A stretch of 64,000 bases of DNA from Mucilaginibacter yixingensis (GCF_041080815.1 NZ_CP160205.1:3658001-3722000); one strand, 5' to 3'; shown: positions 26,579 through 37,800, numbered from the stretch's first letter. Notes: generated from the letters alone by a model not told the origin. Translations and numbers: made by a program.

Positions 26579-28870
26579 CTAATTAAACGCCGGTTTAGAT
26601 GGCGGTGCCGTACCAGCACCCCAGCCATTGGCTTTTGGCCCCATCTGCAATACCAACTCACCGCCGTTTACAATAGCTTCATGCTCAATCCACGATTGTT
26701 TTAGCGGTTTGCCGTTCAGATAAGCGGCCTGAATAAACTGGTTTACATCCGACAGGTTTTTGGCCACTATCTTAAAATCTTTTCCATTTTGCTGATGCAA
26801 AACGGTTTGTTTCAGCATTGGCGAATTAATGACGTAGTAAGATTGCCCGGCGTTGGGATAAAGCCCCATCATATGAAAATCAAGCCAGGATGACATCGCT
26901 CCAGAATCATCATTACCCGGCAAACCTGCTTCACTGCTGTTATAATTGGCACTTATGATCTGCTTAATACGTGCGCTGCTCAGGTCGGGCCGCCCTACCC
27001 AATGGTACAGATCGGGCGTCAGGAACGATGGCTCGTTGCCCACGTTGTAGTAACCATTCTTGAAGAAGGTATCCAGGCGTGTTTTAAATGTCTCCGGGCC
27101 ACCGCAGGCGGTAATCAGCGCAGCCACGTCATGCGGCACGTAGAAAGAGTACTCCCATGAGCTGGCCTCATAGAAAAAGCCGCACCACCAGCATACGCAA
27201 ACCGGCCAATCCTGCGCCAGCGGTGTGTAAGGGATCGAGGTAACGCGGCCGTTGCTTTCGCCGCATACAATGCTGTCTATCCATTTGCCGGCTGCGTCTT
27301 TAGGCATAATAAAGCCGGTAGCGCCGTGGTCGGTTATGGGTCGCCAGAGGTTTTTCCAGTTATCAGATTGCTTCATAAAACGCCGGGCTTCTTGCTGTCG
27401 GCCTAGTCCTTCGGCCACTACGGCCAAACAATAATCGTTATAGGCATATTCTACCGTGCGGTTACCGGCACGCACAAAGCGGTTGGAGATATAGCCCAGA
27501 CTATTATAATCAGTCAAACCACCCCTACCCTCTTTTTCCTCGTTTCCGCCGGGCGGAATGGTGGCGTCTTTCAGCATGGCATCAAAACCAAGACTGTAGT
27601 TTACGCCTTTCAGTTTTTTAACGTATGCATCGGCAATAAGTACTTCGGCGTTTGAGCCCCCCTGCGTGCGCCCGTTGCTGTTACCGCTACGCGCATCTGG
27701 CATATAACCATCATGCTGATAAATATTGAGCAGCGAGTTAACAATATTCACTTCGCGCTGCGGATCAATCAGCGTGATCAATGGGTTTGACGAACGAAAA
27801 GTATCCCAGATGGCATAAAAGTCGTCATAATAAGGCATAGCCGATTGCCATAGCGGGTTCTCGCCGGTGCGATCAACGGGCATCAGCATAGTATGGTACA
27901 GGCCGGTATAAAACATTTTTTTCTGCTCGCGCGATGTTGCGGCATCCACCTCTATCCGCTTAAGCAAGTCTTCCCAGCTATTGCGGCACTGGCTCAGCAC
28001 TTTGTCAAAATCCCAATTGGGGGCTTCCTGGCCAATGTTCTGACGGGCTCTTTCTGCGCTGATGAACGAGATACCTACCTTCATTTGGATGTTGCGTTGC
28101 GCAGCATCATCAAAATAAACCAGCACACCTGTTTTGTTGCCATCATCAACCTGCACCTTAACACCTGGCGACAGCTTATAATTTTTATAGCTACTGAAAC
28201 GTGCAAAAGGCTTATCAGTAACGGCCGAAAAATAGACCGTGTAAGCTGTGCCATTGTTCCAGCCACCACGAATACGGGTATAGCCGCGCACTTCCGTATC
28301 CGACACTACTTCCACCTCCGAGCCTACAAACTGCTGGGCCTCGCGATAGTCGGGAATGGGTTTCTCGCCCAGAAACTCGCCGGCATCAATCTTAATGGCT
28401 TTGGCACCAGCTTTAAAACCAAACCGGTAAAAGGCCACCTTGTTGGTGCAGGTTATCTCGGTTTTGATATCATACTGTTTCAGCGTAACGCCATAGTAAC
28501 CCAGGCTGGCCTGCTCATCGGCACGTAATGACTCCTGCTTTACCTCGTCCAGATTACCGGCAAAGGGCATCACCAATACGTTGCCATATTTTGGCCCACC
28601 ACCGGTACCGCTCACATGCGTTTGACTAAAGCCAAACAACGGCACCTCCAGATCAGGCGAGTAGCCGCTGTTTGATGCCTTGTTTACATCGGGCCCCGGC
28701 TTTACCATACCAAAAGGCCGCGAGGGACCAACAAACACGTTGCCTAACCCCTCCGAACCAATTTTCGGGTCGACAAAAGTTCCGTAGGCTGCATTTTGCG
28801 CCTGCACGGTCAGGGCTGTAAAACTAATGCCAGCCATCAGGCTGCGGCAAATGAGTTTGGTTTTGTTCAT
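26579..28870 (-). CDS. Secreted GH92 alpha-mannosidase
   Basis: 763 residues with a signal peptide ending near VQAQ. GH92 motifs are clear: GFSQTHVSGTGGGPKYGN in the N-terminal beta domain, the catalytic-domain segment YDDFYAIWDTFRSSNPL, and GNDDSGAMSSWLDFHMMGLYP, where the family's calcium and catalytic acids lie. GH92 enzymes are calcium-dependent exo-alpha-mannosidases acting in the periplasm or at the surface. The gene begins one base after the stop of the GH28 gene, so the two should be co-translated. Confidence 0.94.
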   Translation of the reverse strand: MNKTKLICRSLMAGISFTALTVQAQNAAYGTFVDPKIGSEGLGNVFVGPSRPFGMVKPGPDVNKASNSGYSPDLEVPLFGFSQTHVSGTGGGPKYGNVLVMPFAGNLDEVKQESLRADEQASLGYYGVTLKQYDIKTEITCTNKVAFYRFGFKAGAKAIKIDAGEFLGEKPIPDYREAQQFVGSEVEVVSDTEVRGYTRIRGGWNNGTAYTVYFSAVTDKPFARFSSYKNYKLSPGVKVQVDDGNKTGVLVYFDDAAQRNIQMKVGISFISAERARQNIGQEAPNWDFDKVLSQCRNSWEDLLKRIEVDAATSREQKKMFYTGLYHTMLMPVDRTGENPLWQSAMPYYDDFYAIWDTFRSSNPLITLIDPQREVNIVNSLLNIYQHDGYMPDARSGNSNGRTQGGSNAEVLIADAYVKKLKGVNYSLGFDAMLKDATIPPGGNEEKEGRGGLTDYNSLGYISNRFVRAGNRTVEYAYNDYCLAVVAEGLGRQQEARRFMKQSDNWKNLWRPITDHGATGFIMPKDAAGKWIDSIVCGESNGRVTSIPYTPLAQDWPVCVCWWCGFFYEASSWEYSFYVPHDVAALITACGGPETFKTRLDTFFKNGYYNVGNEPSFLTPDLYHWVGRPDLSSARIKQIISANYNSSEAGLPGNDDSGAMSSWLDFHMMGLYPNAGQSYYVINSPMLKQTVLHQQNGKDFKIVAKNLSDVNQFIQAAYLNGKPLKQSWIEHEAIVNGGELVLQMGPKANGWGAGTAPPSKPAFN

Positions 28871-28871
28871 A

Positions 28872-30338
28872 TCAGTTTTTCAATATGGCTGCGGTGCCCG
28901 GTGTGGCGGCTTCGCCTTCCAGGTTTATGGTTTTCAAATCGGCTACGTTATGGCTTTCCAGCACGTACTTATAATACGCCGGGCGATTACTACCCCAGTG
29001 CACCGAACTATTGCGGATGGTTACCCCGTTGGCATTCTCCAAATAAAAGCCCGAGGTGCTGCCGGTTAGCAGTCCCTCTACCTTGGCCGGTCGCCGGTCA
29101 TACACTCCGCCGGTTACCGGGGTAGTTTTGTTGATGAACAGATCAACCTGGTCAAAAACAATTTGCGATAGCTTGTCTGCCGATTCGGCCCCCACATAAA
29201 TACCATTCTCGCTCACTCCTTTAACGTTGCTGAAATAAATGCGGCTCACCTCGCCTACGCTACCTTCGGTTTTCCCCTTGGGGAAACGCCAGTTGGCATC
29301 CTTGTTATTGCCATTGGCCCGGCGATAGGCCGTTACATAAATAGGCTCGGCTTTACCCCACCAAACATCGCTGAACAGATGCGAATCGACAATGATATTG
29401 GAAAAAATCACATCGGTAACCGTGCCCTCGTCGCGGTTCTGAATACCGATACCGCGGTTGCTGGCGCGGATGATACAGTTATTGATGGTAACATGACTGA
29501 TGCGATCCATATTCTCTGACCCGATCTTGATAGCGCAAGAGCGCGATGTCATGGTGCAATTGTTCACTACAATGTTTTCGCAGGCGCCAAATTCCTCAAA
29601 CTCACGACGGTTTTTCAGGCAGATACAATCATCGCCCGATTCGATATAGCAGTTGCTGATACGCACGTTTTTAGAGTGATCCAGGTCGATACCATCGCTG
29701 TTGCGCACCTTTACGCTGTTGAGTAGCGTCAGGTTATCTATCGCCACGTCGTTACAACCCACCAGATGCACCGTCCAATAGGCCGAGTTGCGAATCTGCA
29801 GATCGCGGATACGGATATTTTTACCCCCAATAATGGTAAGCAAATGCGGCCGCGGATCTATCACATTAAATGGTTTCAGCACGTATGAGTCTTCCAGTTC
29901 AGGGCCCATAAAGGCAATGCCGTTGCCATCCAACGTACCTGCGCCGCTGATGGTGACATTTTCCAGGTTATGGCCGCCAATCCAGATGGTGCCCTCGCCC
30001 TTGTTGCTTCTGAAGGCGCTCTGGGTATAAACCCGTTCATCGGGATTAGCCAATATGCGGGCATTAGCCTCCACCACCAGCTCTATATTTGATTTGAGGT
30101 TAAATGGCCCGCTCATGAACTGTTTACCGGCGGGTACAATCACCCGCCCGCCGCCTGATTGATTACAGGCATCAATGGCTTTTTGTATGGCTACAGCGTT
30201 GTCTGTTTTCAAGTTAGGGATTGCGCCATAGGCAGTAATATAGAAATCGCGGCCTGATTTTGTTTGTGCCTGTATTGTGTTAAACGTGGTGGCTATTAAC
30301 AGGCAGCAGGTAAAGTATTTTAGGTATTTGAGTAGCAT
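28872..30338 (-). CDS. Secreted GH28 polygalacturonase-type hydrolase
   Basis: 488 residues with a signal peptide (to about 25) and a right-handed beta-helix. Catalytic aspartates are in NSDGIDLD and SGDDCICLK. The GHG motif of classical endo-polygalacturonases is replaced by CAIKIGSE, as often seen in Bacteroidota GH28 enzymes acting as exo-enzymes on galacturonate or rhamnogalacturonan. First gene of a GH28-GH92 pair. Confidence 0.93.
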   Translation of the reverse strand: MLLKYLKYFTCCLLIATTFNTIQAQTKSGRDFYITAYGAIPNLKTDNAVAIQKAIDACNQSGGGRVIVPAGKQFMSGPFNLKSNIELVVEANARILANPDERVYTQSAFRSNKGEGTIWIGGHNLENVTISGAGTLDGNGIAFMGPELEDSYVLKPFNVIDPRPHLLTIIGGKNIRIRDLQIRNSAYWTVHLVGCNDVAIDNLTLLNSVKVRNSDGIDLDHSKNVRISNCYIESGDDCICLKNRREFEEFGACENIVVNNCTMTSRSCAIKIGSENMDRISHVTINNCIIRASNRGIGIQNRDEGTVTDVIFSNIIVDSHLFSDVWWGKAEPIYVTAYRRANGNNKDANWRFPKGKTEGSVGEVSRIYFSNVKGVSENGIYVGAESADKLSQIVFDQVDLFINKTTPVTGGVYDRRPAKVEGLLTGSTSGFYLENANGVTIRNSSVHWGSNRPAYYKYVLESHNVADLKTINLEGEAATPGTAAILKN

Positions 30339-30384
30339 GCTCTTTTCTTTCGGTGTGAGTTAAAGTTAATGACTGACTTTCTCA

Positions 30385-30410
30385 TTACTTTTTCCTTGAT
30401 GAAAAAGTAA
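30385..30410. repeat. 10-bp perfect hairpin
   Basis: TTACTTTTTC (30385-30394) and GAAAAAGTAA (30401-30410) flank CTTGAT, followed by CAAAAA. Similar sequences recur between genes in many Bacteroidota genomes as far as I recall. No T-run follows on the minus strand, so a terminator role is doubtful. Confidence 0.5.
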
Positions 30411-30540
30411 CAAAAACGGAACGAATGTGACCTCATGAAGGCCTGTTAAAAACAAATCAAATTACTGAATAAATCAAGAAAGCGGGAAGGCTTCTTCTTC
30501 ACGAGGCCTTTGCCCTATCGGAAGGAGACATATCCACTTT

Positions 30541-30700
30541 TCCAATCCCTCCCTGGGGAGGGGTGCGGTAGGAATGAGTAGTGGCAGGGAGGGGTTTAAC
30601 CACTCTACTTAACCCACCATAAGTCTAAAATAAGTAGTGGCGGGGAGGGGGTTTTACGCTCATCCCCCTTCCCTACTCTCCAGAGGAGAGTATCACATAT
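30541..30700. repeat. Dispersed intergenic repeat, copy 2 of 3
   Basis: It carries TCCAATCCCTCCCTGGGGAGGGG, then GAGTAGTGGCAGGGAGGGGTTTAA. The AAGTAGTGGCGGGGAGGGGGTTTTA block follows as a second internal copy of the same motif. A CCTACTCTCCAGAGGAGAG hairpin closes it. The internal doubling makes this the most complex copy. Confidence 0.7.
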
Positions 30701-30802
30701 CACAATGCCTGTCTCTAATCAGAACATTGTGATATTACCACCAGCTACTCTGTGCATAAAAAAACACTGATCTTTAAATCTCTTTTTCTCCATTGCCGTC
30801 CC

Positions 30803-33088
30803 CTAATTCGTTAATGATTGGGGTTGATCTGTCGCCTTCGTGGCCCAGGTCTTATTCGGTTTGTCTCCTAAATAAAATTCCAGCACACCGCCCTTCATCA
30901 GCGCAGCGTGGGTTAAATAACTTTTACTGTAAGCCACACCATTCAGCTTAACCGACTGGATATACACATCTCCCACCGATTTACGGTGCGCCATAACTTT
31001 CAACTGCTTGCCGCCTGGCAAAGTGATGCGGTAGGCATCAAACAATGGCGAGGTCAATAAATACTGATCTGAAGCAGGGTTCAGCGGATAAAAACCCAGT
31101 GAGCCCAGCACGTACCAGGCCGAGATCTGTCCGGCATCATCATTGCCGCTCAAACCGCCCGGTCCGTCGCTGTATTCATCCTCCAAAACCTGTTTTACGT
31201 GCGACTGCGTTTTCCAGGGCGACGGCGTGTAGTTGTACATGAACGGGATCTGCTGACCGGGCTCATTGCCATGCCAGTATTCGCCGGCATCAAATAGTTT
31301 ATCAAGTTGCGTCTCCAATTGCTGCGGGCCGCCCATCAAACGGGCCAGACCTTTTACATCCTGCGGCGTATAAAAGGTGTATTGCTGCGGCGTGCCCTCG
31401 GTAATATAAAATTCTTTTGACGAACCACGGAACGGATCAACCCAATGCTTATCAATGTACCTGCCCCGCACCATTTTAACCGATGGATCAAACACGTTGC
31501 GATAGTTCAAGCTGCGGGCGGTAAGCACCTGGTAATCGGCAGTTTTGCCCAAGCCTTTGGCTATCTGCGCCAGTGCATAATCATCAAAGGCATATTCCAG
31601 CGTACGGCTCACCTGCTCTTTTTTGTGGAAAGCCTCGGGCACCGAATCTTCTACCGGGATGTAGCCATATTTCAGGTAGCTATCTAACGCCCGCCTGCCC
31701 TTACCGTCTTTATAATCAGCATCGCCCGCCATTTTAAAGGCGTTCTGACGCATTAAGCGATAAGCCTCGTTGACATCATAATTCCTAATCCCCCGCACAT
31801 AAGCTGACGAGATAAAGGCCGTGACATGATCGCCCACCATAGCCGCTGTATAGCTGTTCCAGCAAGGGAAAATGGGTAGCCAACCGCCCTGTTGTCCTTT
31901 CAGGATCATAGAGCGTACGCAATCATTGACCAGATTGGGCTTCAAAATTTCAAACAGTGGCATCTGTCCCCGGTAGATATCCCACATCGAGAAATCATCA
32001 TAATAATTGCCACCGCTCAGCTGCTTCACCTGATAATTGCCAGAGAACTGGGGATACTTGCCATCCACATCATTAAACAACCGGGGCTGCTGCATGGCGT
32101 GGTACATGGACGTGTAGAAGATGCGTTTATATTGCTGGTTAGCAGTTTCTATGCTGATCTGCCCCAGGGCTTTTTCCCAAACCTGTTTGTTTTGGGCCAC
32201 GAGGGCTTTAAAGTTCCAGTCTTTGATCTCGGCATTTAAATTCTTAAATGCGCCTTCCAGACTAGTAAAGGATGTGCCTACCCGCACGCGCAGCTGATTG
32301 CCCGCCTGGAGTTTAAAACCAATGTAGGCGCCCATATTGCTGGCATTGTGCAAGCTGTCGGCATGCTTGGTTTTGCCATCGCTATAAACGCCCCAGGCAC
32401 TAAACGGAGCCTCTACCTGCACCACAAAGTAGCCGCTAAAGCCAGCTGGTTTGCCCCAGCCCTGGTAAAGACGATGTGCGGGATTGTAGCCCCAGATCAG
32501 TCCGCGTTTGGCGTCAATCTTTATAAAACCCTCGTTCCTGTCGCTGTTGGGCGTAATGAGCAGGTAAATGCTGTCGGCCTTTTGGGTGGTAAACTGCAGC
32601 ATGGCGGCACGCGTGGTAGCCGTCAGCTCGGTTATGAGGTGGTATTTGGGCAGATCAACCCGGTAGTAATGCGGCAACGTGGTTTCACTTTGATGCGAGA
32701 ACGGCGTAGTGTAGTCTGCCGGTAAGGTTTTCAGCGTACCGGTGATGGGCATTAGGGTAAAGCTGCCATAATCCTGCGTGCAGGAGCCGCTCAGCCAGTG
32801 CGAGGCACGGAAACCCGTCAGCATTGAATCTTTGAAAAGATAGGGCGGCTGGCATTTGGTTTCAGACTGCCGGGTCTCGGCCGTCCACTGCGTCATCCCA
32901 AAGGGCAGCGTCACCGCAGGCATGGTGTTGGCGTTCAACTCGGTACTGGCCCCATGTTTAGCGGCCGACCGCGTAGTAGATGATGCCGTGCCCGATAGCG
33001 GTTGCACATAGCTCGTCAGGTCCTGAGCCTGTAGCCCGGCGACGCACATCAGCGCCAGCGTGGTGACTAAAATTAATCTGCGCTTCAC
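30803..33088 (-). CDS. Secreted GH92 alpha-mannosidase, second copy
   Basis: 761 residues with a signal peptide ending near GLQAQ. GH92 signatures are present: HWLSGSCTQDYGSFTLMP in the first domain, YYDDFSMWDIYRGQMPLFEIL, and LSGNDDAGQISAWYVLGSLGFYP. It is clearly diverged from the other GH92 (for instance SGSCTQDYG in place of SGTGGGPKYG), so a different mannosidic linkage is likely. Translation starts at GTG (33086-33088), overlapping the GH28 stop as GTGA, a sign of translational coupling. Confidence 0.93.
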   Translation of the reverse strand: MKRRLILVTTLALMCVAGLQAQDLTSYVQPLSGTASSTTRSAAKHGASTELNANTMPAVTLPFGMTQWTAETRQSETKCQPPYLFKDSMLTGFRASHWLSGSCTQDYGSFTLMPITGTLKTLPADYTTPFSHQSETTLPHYYRVDLPKYHLITELTATTRAAMLQFTTQKADSIYLLITPNSDRNEGFIKIDAKRGLIWGYNPAHRLYQGWGKPAGFSGYFVVQVEAPFSAWGVYSDGKTKHADSLHNASNMGAYIGFKLQAGNQLRVRVGTSFTSLEGAFKNLNAEIKDWNFKALVAQNKQVWEKALGQISIETANQQYKRIFYTSMYHAMQQPRLFNDVDGKYPQFSGNYQVKQLSGGNYYDDFSMWDIYRGQMPLFEILKPNLVNDCVRSMILKGQQGGWLPIFPCWNSYTAAMVGDHVTAFISSAYVRGIRNYDVNEAYRLMRQNAFKMAGDADYKDGKGRRALDSYLKYGYIPVEDSVPEAFHKKEQVSRTLEYAFDDYALAQIAKGLGKTADYQVLTARSLNYRNVFDPSVKMVRGRYIDKHWVDPFRGSSKEFYITEGTPQQYTFYTPQDVKGLARLMGGPQQLETQLDKLFDAGEYWHGNEPGQQIPFMYNYTPSPWKTQSHVKQVLEDEYSDGPGGLSGNDDAGQISAWYVLGSLGFYPLNPASDQYLLTSPLFDAYRITLPGGKQLKVMAHRKSVGDVYIQSVKLNGVAYSKSYLTHAALMKGGVLEFYLGDKPNKTWATKATDQPQSLTN

Positions 33089-34614
33089 TGCTGTATCATT
33101 ATGCCGGCACTATCGCCCTCCGGCAGGTTAATATGGGTTAATTGCTGTCCTGACGTTTTATTTAGCACCACCACCGTTTTTGATTGTGATGTGGGAACGT
33201 CCAGTTGATCTATCCGTAATCTGCTCACATCATCAGCCACCAGTGCCGGACGGAAATCGCCGTCTTTGCTGATCAACTTGATTTGTTGCAGATCAATATC
33301 CGCAGCATGCCTGATGTACAAGCCCCAGGCTGGCAACTCTCCAAACATGGTAAACTCTGGGTAACCTGTCGCATTCTCCGGAACGGTATTCAGCGAGTCC
33401 AGACTGATATGCGCCTTGCTTTTGCTCGCCCCCCCCTCATAGCTCACCTCAATATTTTTCAACAGCACGCCGGTAACCGGGTGGCCGGGAAGGCCCACAA
33501 TAGAAGCCGGCAGCAAATTATGCGGCGGTACTTTGGGCTGCGGCCCCTCCAGCGGATAGCCAATATCAGGCTTACCCGCAGGCACCTCCACCTTTACATC
33601 GCTGATCGATACATTTTTGAAGGAGCCATAGCGCTCATCTGTATTGCGGTGACCGAGCCTGATGAAAATAGCATTGCCGGTATTGGCAGCCCTTACATTG
33701 CTGACGCGGATATCCTCAATCGCAGCGCCATCCACTGTTTCCAGTGCAACAGCCGAGCGGTAAGTATCATACACCGTCAGGTTTTTTACTTCGATATTTT
33801 TAAAGGCACCCAGGCTTCCTGTACCAATCTTAAAGCCGTTGGCGCTAGTGCGCGCAGTGCAATTGATAATGCTCACGTTTTCGCATACGCCATCGGCCCG
33901 TTCAGATTTGAGGCAGATGCCATCGTCTGAAGCATTAAAATAGCTATTGCTGATGGTGACGTTGCGCGAGTCGACGATATCAATCCCATCATTATTCCAG
34001 TAGCAGGTACTCTGCACTTTAATATTGCTGATCTGCACGCCATCACAATCCTTATAATTCTGCACCCAGTTGGCAGAGTTTTTTATGGTGACGCCACTCA
34101 CCCGTACGTTGGTACAGTTCAAAAACAACAGGATATTGGGGCGACTATGTTCGGTCGGGCGTTTGATCTTCCATTCCGGGTCTGTCAATACACCTTTACG
34201 CAACAGCATAATAGCATCTTGCACCACCTCGGCACCACGGCCATCAATAATGCCGTTGCCCGTAACCGCTATGTTTTTTTGTCCGACTGCCGAGATGATC
34301 GATGTGCTTACCTGGTAATCCATCCGGCTGGTGCTGCCCAGCAAGGCCGCGTCATCAGCAAGATGTAACTCAACGTTGCTTTTAAGAATAATGGGGCCGG
34401 TCACAAAATTCCCTGCCGGAATCAGTACCGTTCCGCCTGTTTTTGCAGCGGCATCAACCGCCTGTTGTATAGCTTTGGCATTGTTGCCGCTGAGGCCGGA
34501 ATGCGCGCCATATTGTAATACATTATAGATCTTTTTTACCGGCGCAGCTTGCACCCAGCCGCAAAACAGCCATGTAGCAGCAAGTATTAAAAACGTTTTT
34601 CGGTTGCAGATCAT
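33085..34614 (-). CDS. Secreted GH28 polygalacturonase-type hydrolase, second copy
   Basis: 509 residues with a signal peptide (ending near VQA) and a parallel beta-helix. Catalytic acids are in WNNDGIDIVDS and ASDDGICLKSE; SANGFKIGTG replaces the classical GHG. It is a much closer paralogue of the GH28 at 38343-39875 (shared YRSAVALETVDG and NTGNAIFIRLGHRN) than of the GH28 at 28872-30338. It starts a GH28-GH92 unit and is divergent from the GH2 gene. Confidence 0.93.
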   Translation of the reverse strand: MICNRKTFLILAATWLFCGWVQAAPVKKIYNVLQYGAHSGLSGNNAKAIQQAVDAAAKTGGTVLIPAGNFVTGPIILKSNVELHLADDAALLGSTSRMDYQVSTSIISAVGQKNIAVTGNGIIDGRGAEVVQDAIMLLRKGVLTDPEWKIKRPTEHSRPNILLFLNCTNVRVSGVTIKNSANWVQNYKDCDGVQISNIKVQSTCYWNNDGIDIVDSRNVTISNSYFNASDDGICLKSERADGVCENVSIINCTARTSANGFKIGTGSLGAFKNIEVKNLTVYDTYRSAVALETVDGAAIEDIRVSNVRAANTGNAIFIRLGHRNTDERYGSFKNVSISDVKVEVPAGKPDIGYPLEGPQPKVPPHNLLPASIVGLPGHPVTGVLLKNIEVSYEGGASKSKAHISLDSLNTVPENATGYPEFTMFGELPAWGLYIRHAADIDLQQIKLISKDGDFRPALVADDVSRLRIDQLDVPTSQSKTVVVLNKTSGQQLTHINLPEGDSAGIMIQQ

Positions 34615-34727
34615 AAATATTCTAAGGAGCCTGATCGGGGCAATTATTAAAGCCCAATTGTTTATAACGGTAGGCTAAATTATCAACTAGAAACGCCTTT
34701 TACCTACCAATAGCCGGAATTTAATTA

Positions 34728-34741
34728 CGAAATCGATTAAG
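34728..34741. promoter_or_regulatory. Candidate LacI-family operator in the GH28/GH2 divergent region
   Basis: The core AATCGATT (34731-34738) is a perfect palindrome with a central CG, in the context CGAAATCGATTAAG. It resembles the stronger sites at 25285-25300 and 40004-40019 (TAAnCGnTTA) with one mismatch. It lies between the divergent GH28 and GH2 starts. Confidence 0.35.
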
Positions 34742-34829
34742 CAGAAATAATTTGACGCCCCCTCCTGAAACCTTAATTTTATAAACTGGCAAGCCCCGTA
34801 AACCAGCTTGCTGCCTACACTTCCCTGCA

Positions 34830-37800
34830 ATGAGATCTATTTTTACTATTTGTTCCCTGCTGCTTGCGCTGCATAGTTATGCCCTTAAACCGGCTGATAC
34901 CATCCCCGATAAAACGCTGCCGCCCGAGATTGAGAATCCCGAGTGCATTGGCATCGACAAGCAACCGGCGCACGCGGTGCTGATGCCTTATGCCAACCTC
35001 AAAGAGGCATTGGCAGGCAATCGACTGGCATCAAGTTATTGCATGAGCCTCAATGGCAAATGGAAATTCCACTGGGCATCGTGGCCCAAGTATCGCCCTA
35101 TAGATTTCTATAAACCCAGCTATGATGTTTCTGGCTGGGCCGAGATCCCGGTGCCTTCTAACTGGCAAATTCAGGGTTACGGCATTCCGTTTTACCGTAA
35201 TATAGGCTATACTTTTCAACGCGATTATCCGCACGTGATGAGCACGCCACCCACCAACTACACAGCCTATAAAGACCGTGATCCGGTAGGTAGCTACCGT
35301 CGCGATTTTTATGTACCACAAACCTGGAACGGCGGACGAATTTTCGTTCGCTTTGATGGTGTAGACGCCGGCTTTTTCCTATGGATAAACGGCCAAAAGG
35401 TTGGCTACAGCGTCAACAGTCGCAACGCTGCGGAGTTTGATATTACCAAATACCTGCAAAAAGGCAAAAACACCATTGCCGCAGAGGTTTACCAATATAC
35501 GTCTGGCAGCTACCTGGAAGACCAGGATCAGTGGCGCCTGAGCGGCATTTTTCGTAATGTAACGCTGTGGCGTGCACCCCAGCAGCATATTCGCGATTTC
35601 TTCATCAGGACCGATCTGGACGCGCATTATAAAGACGCCACGGCCAACATCAGCGCCAAAGTAATTAACTATGATAGCGAGACTGCTGGAGCGGCCATTG
35701 CGGTAGCATGTATTTATAAAGATGGGCAACTGATAGCCAGCCAACAAACCAATGTACCTGCATTGAAAGCAGGCGAAGAAACCAATGTTTCCCTACAGAT
35801 CCCGGTTAAAAATCCGCTGAAGTGGACGGCCGAAACACCTAACCTTTACACCACGGTGATTACGCTGCAACGGGGACAAAAGACAATAGAAACCATATCG
35901 GCTAAAACCGGATTCAGAAAAATTGAGATCAAAGGCCGTCTGTTCCTGGTGAACGGTGTGCCCATTAAACTAAAAGGTGTGAACCGCCACGAAAACTGGC
36001 CGGAGGTTGGCCATGCCATTACCGAGCAGCAGATGATCCGTGATATTGAAGTGATTAAACAAGGTAACTGCAACCATGTGCGTACCTGCCACTACTCGGA
36101 TGATCCGCGTTGGTATGAGTTATGTGATGAATACGGCCTTTACGTGCTGGCCGAGGCCAACCTGGAATGCCACGGCCTGATGAATCGTTTTAACGATGAA
36201 CCTACCATTAAAGCCGCCATTATTGACCGCAATGTGGCCAATGTGGAAAGCTTCAAGAACCATCCGTCGGTAATTATCTGGTCGCTGGGGAACGAGTGCG
36301 GCACCGGTGGTTCTAACTTCCGTGCAGCGTTACAAGCGGTTAAAAACATTGATAGCAGCAGGCCAACGCATTATGAGGGTTTCGGTATTGGGGCTGTTAA
36401 CCCTGCCGATCTGGACAGTCGCATGTACTCGCCGCTGATCCCTAATGATTACCCCGGCGCCGATGCCAAGCGTCGTGCCCTGCGCCCTGTTGCAGAAAGC
36501 GCGACCGATACCAGTTTGAAGAAACCTTTTTACCTGTGCGAGTTTGCCCACGCCATGTTCAACTCCATGGGCTCGCTCAAAGAGTATAATGATCTGTTTG
36601 ATAAATACCCGTCTATCCTGGGCGGCGCTATCTGGGAGTTTCAGGATCAGGGCATCTGGAACCGCCGCGACCCCAAGCACCCCATTCTGGCCTTTGGCGG
36701 TGGCTTTGGCGAGTTTCCTAATGATCATTATTTTATCCATAAAGGTGTGGTAGCGTCAGACCGATCGCCCAAACCGCATTATGCGGAGATGAAGCGTGTT
36801 TTCCAGTGGATCAGCACCACACCGGTGGATCTAACCAAAGGCCGGTTCAGCGTAAAAAACAAATACCAGTTTATTGACTTGAGCCGTTTTAGCGGTATGT
36901 GGACCATCAGCAAGAACGGGGTAAATATTGATTCAGGCCGATTTGAGCCGGGTAACGTTGCGCCGCACAGCACCCAAACCATCAGCATTGCTTACCGCAA
37001 AACGTTGTTAAAACCGGGGGCCGAATATCTGCTCCATATTTCCTATCGTTTAAAACAAAATACACTCTGGGCTAAAGCCGGGTACGAAATTGCGGCCGAA
37101 CAATTTGAACTACCCGTTCAACACGCACTGCCGGTAGCACACAACGGCGGACAGCTGAATTATACCGATAACGACGGAACCATCACCGTTAATGGTGGCG
37201 GCTTCTCGGTAGTGTTTGATAAACAAGCGGGCACATTATCCAGTCTGAAAACAAACGGCCACGAACTGCTCCAAACCGACGGCGGCCCACGCTTGCATTT
37301 GTGGCGCGCCCCGCATCAGCAGGATGATCTATATGCCTACAAAGTTTGGGATAGCCTGGGCGTTACGCACCTGACCTGGACTGCCCAAATGGTACAGGTT
37401 AAGCAACCCGACAACCACACCGTTAGCATTACCACTGCGTTAAAAGGTACAGGCCAGGCAGGCTTTGTGGTTAACCATACGGCCACTTACACCATTTATG
37501 GCGATGGCAGCATCCGCGTGCAGAACCATGTATCGTCTAAAGATTCTGACATGGTGATTGCGCGCCTTGGGGTGCGTATGCTGCTTGATCAGGGGCTGGA
37601 AAACTTCCGGTACTTGGGGCGCGGACCGATGGAAAACTACCCCGACAGAAAAACAGGATCGGACGTGGCGCTGTACACCAGCACCGTTACCAACCAGCTA
37701 ACACCTTATGAAAAACCAATGGAATGCGGCAACCACGAGGATGTGCGCTGGGCCGCATTAAGTAATAAAGCCCTGGGTACCCTGAAAGTTGCAGGCGATC

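Larger units (their letters stand above)
30339..30802. other. 464-base intergenic region between the two GH28-GH92 pairs
   Basis: No gene. It holds the presumed promoter of the downstream GH28 gene, a hairpin at 30385-30410 (TTACTTTTTC / GAAAAAGTAA, 6-base loop) and a dispersed repeat at 30541-30700. The first pair's transcript probably ends here. Confidence 0.7.

Noticed and set aside
27893..28528. A 211-codon open frame opposite the first GH92
   Set aside because: Antisense to conserved GH92 sequence, with no ribosome-binding site and no known domain.
30339..30802. An insertion sequence between the two GH28-GH92 pairs
   Set aside because: No transposase frame and no terminal inverted repeats with target duplication; only dispersed repeat blocks.
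33283..33930. A 215-codon open frame opposite the second GH28
   Set aside because: Same reason: it mirrors a well-supported beta-helix enzyme in the opposite frame and has no own features.
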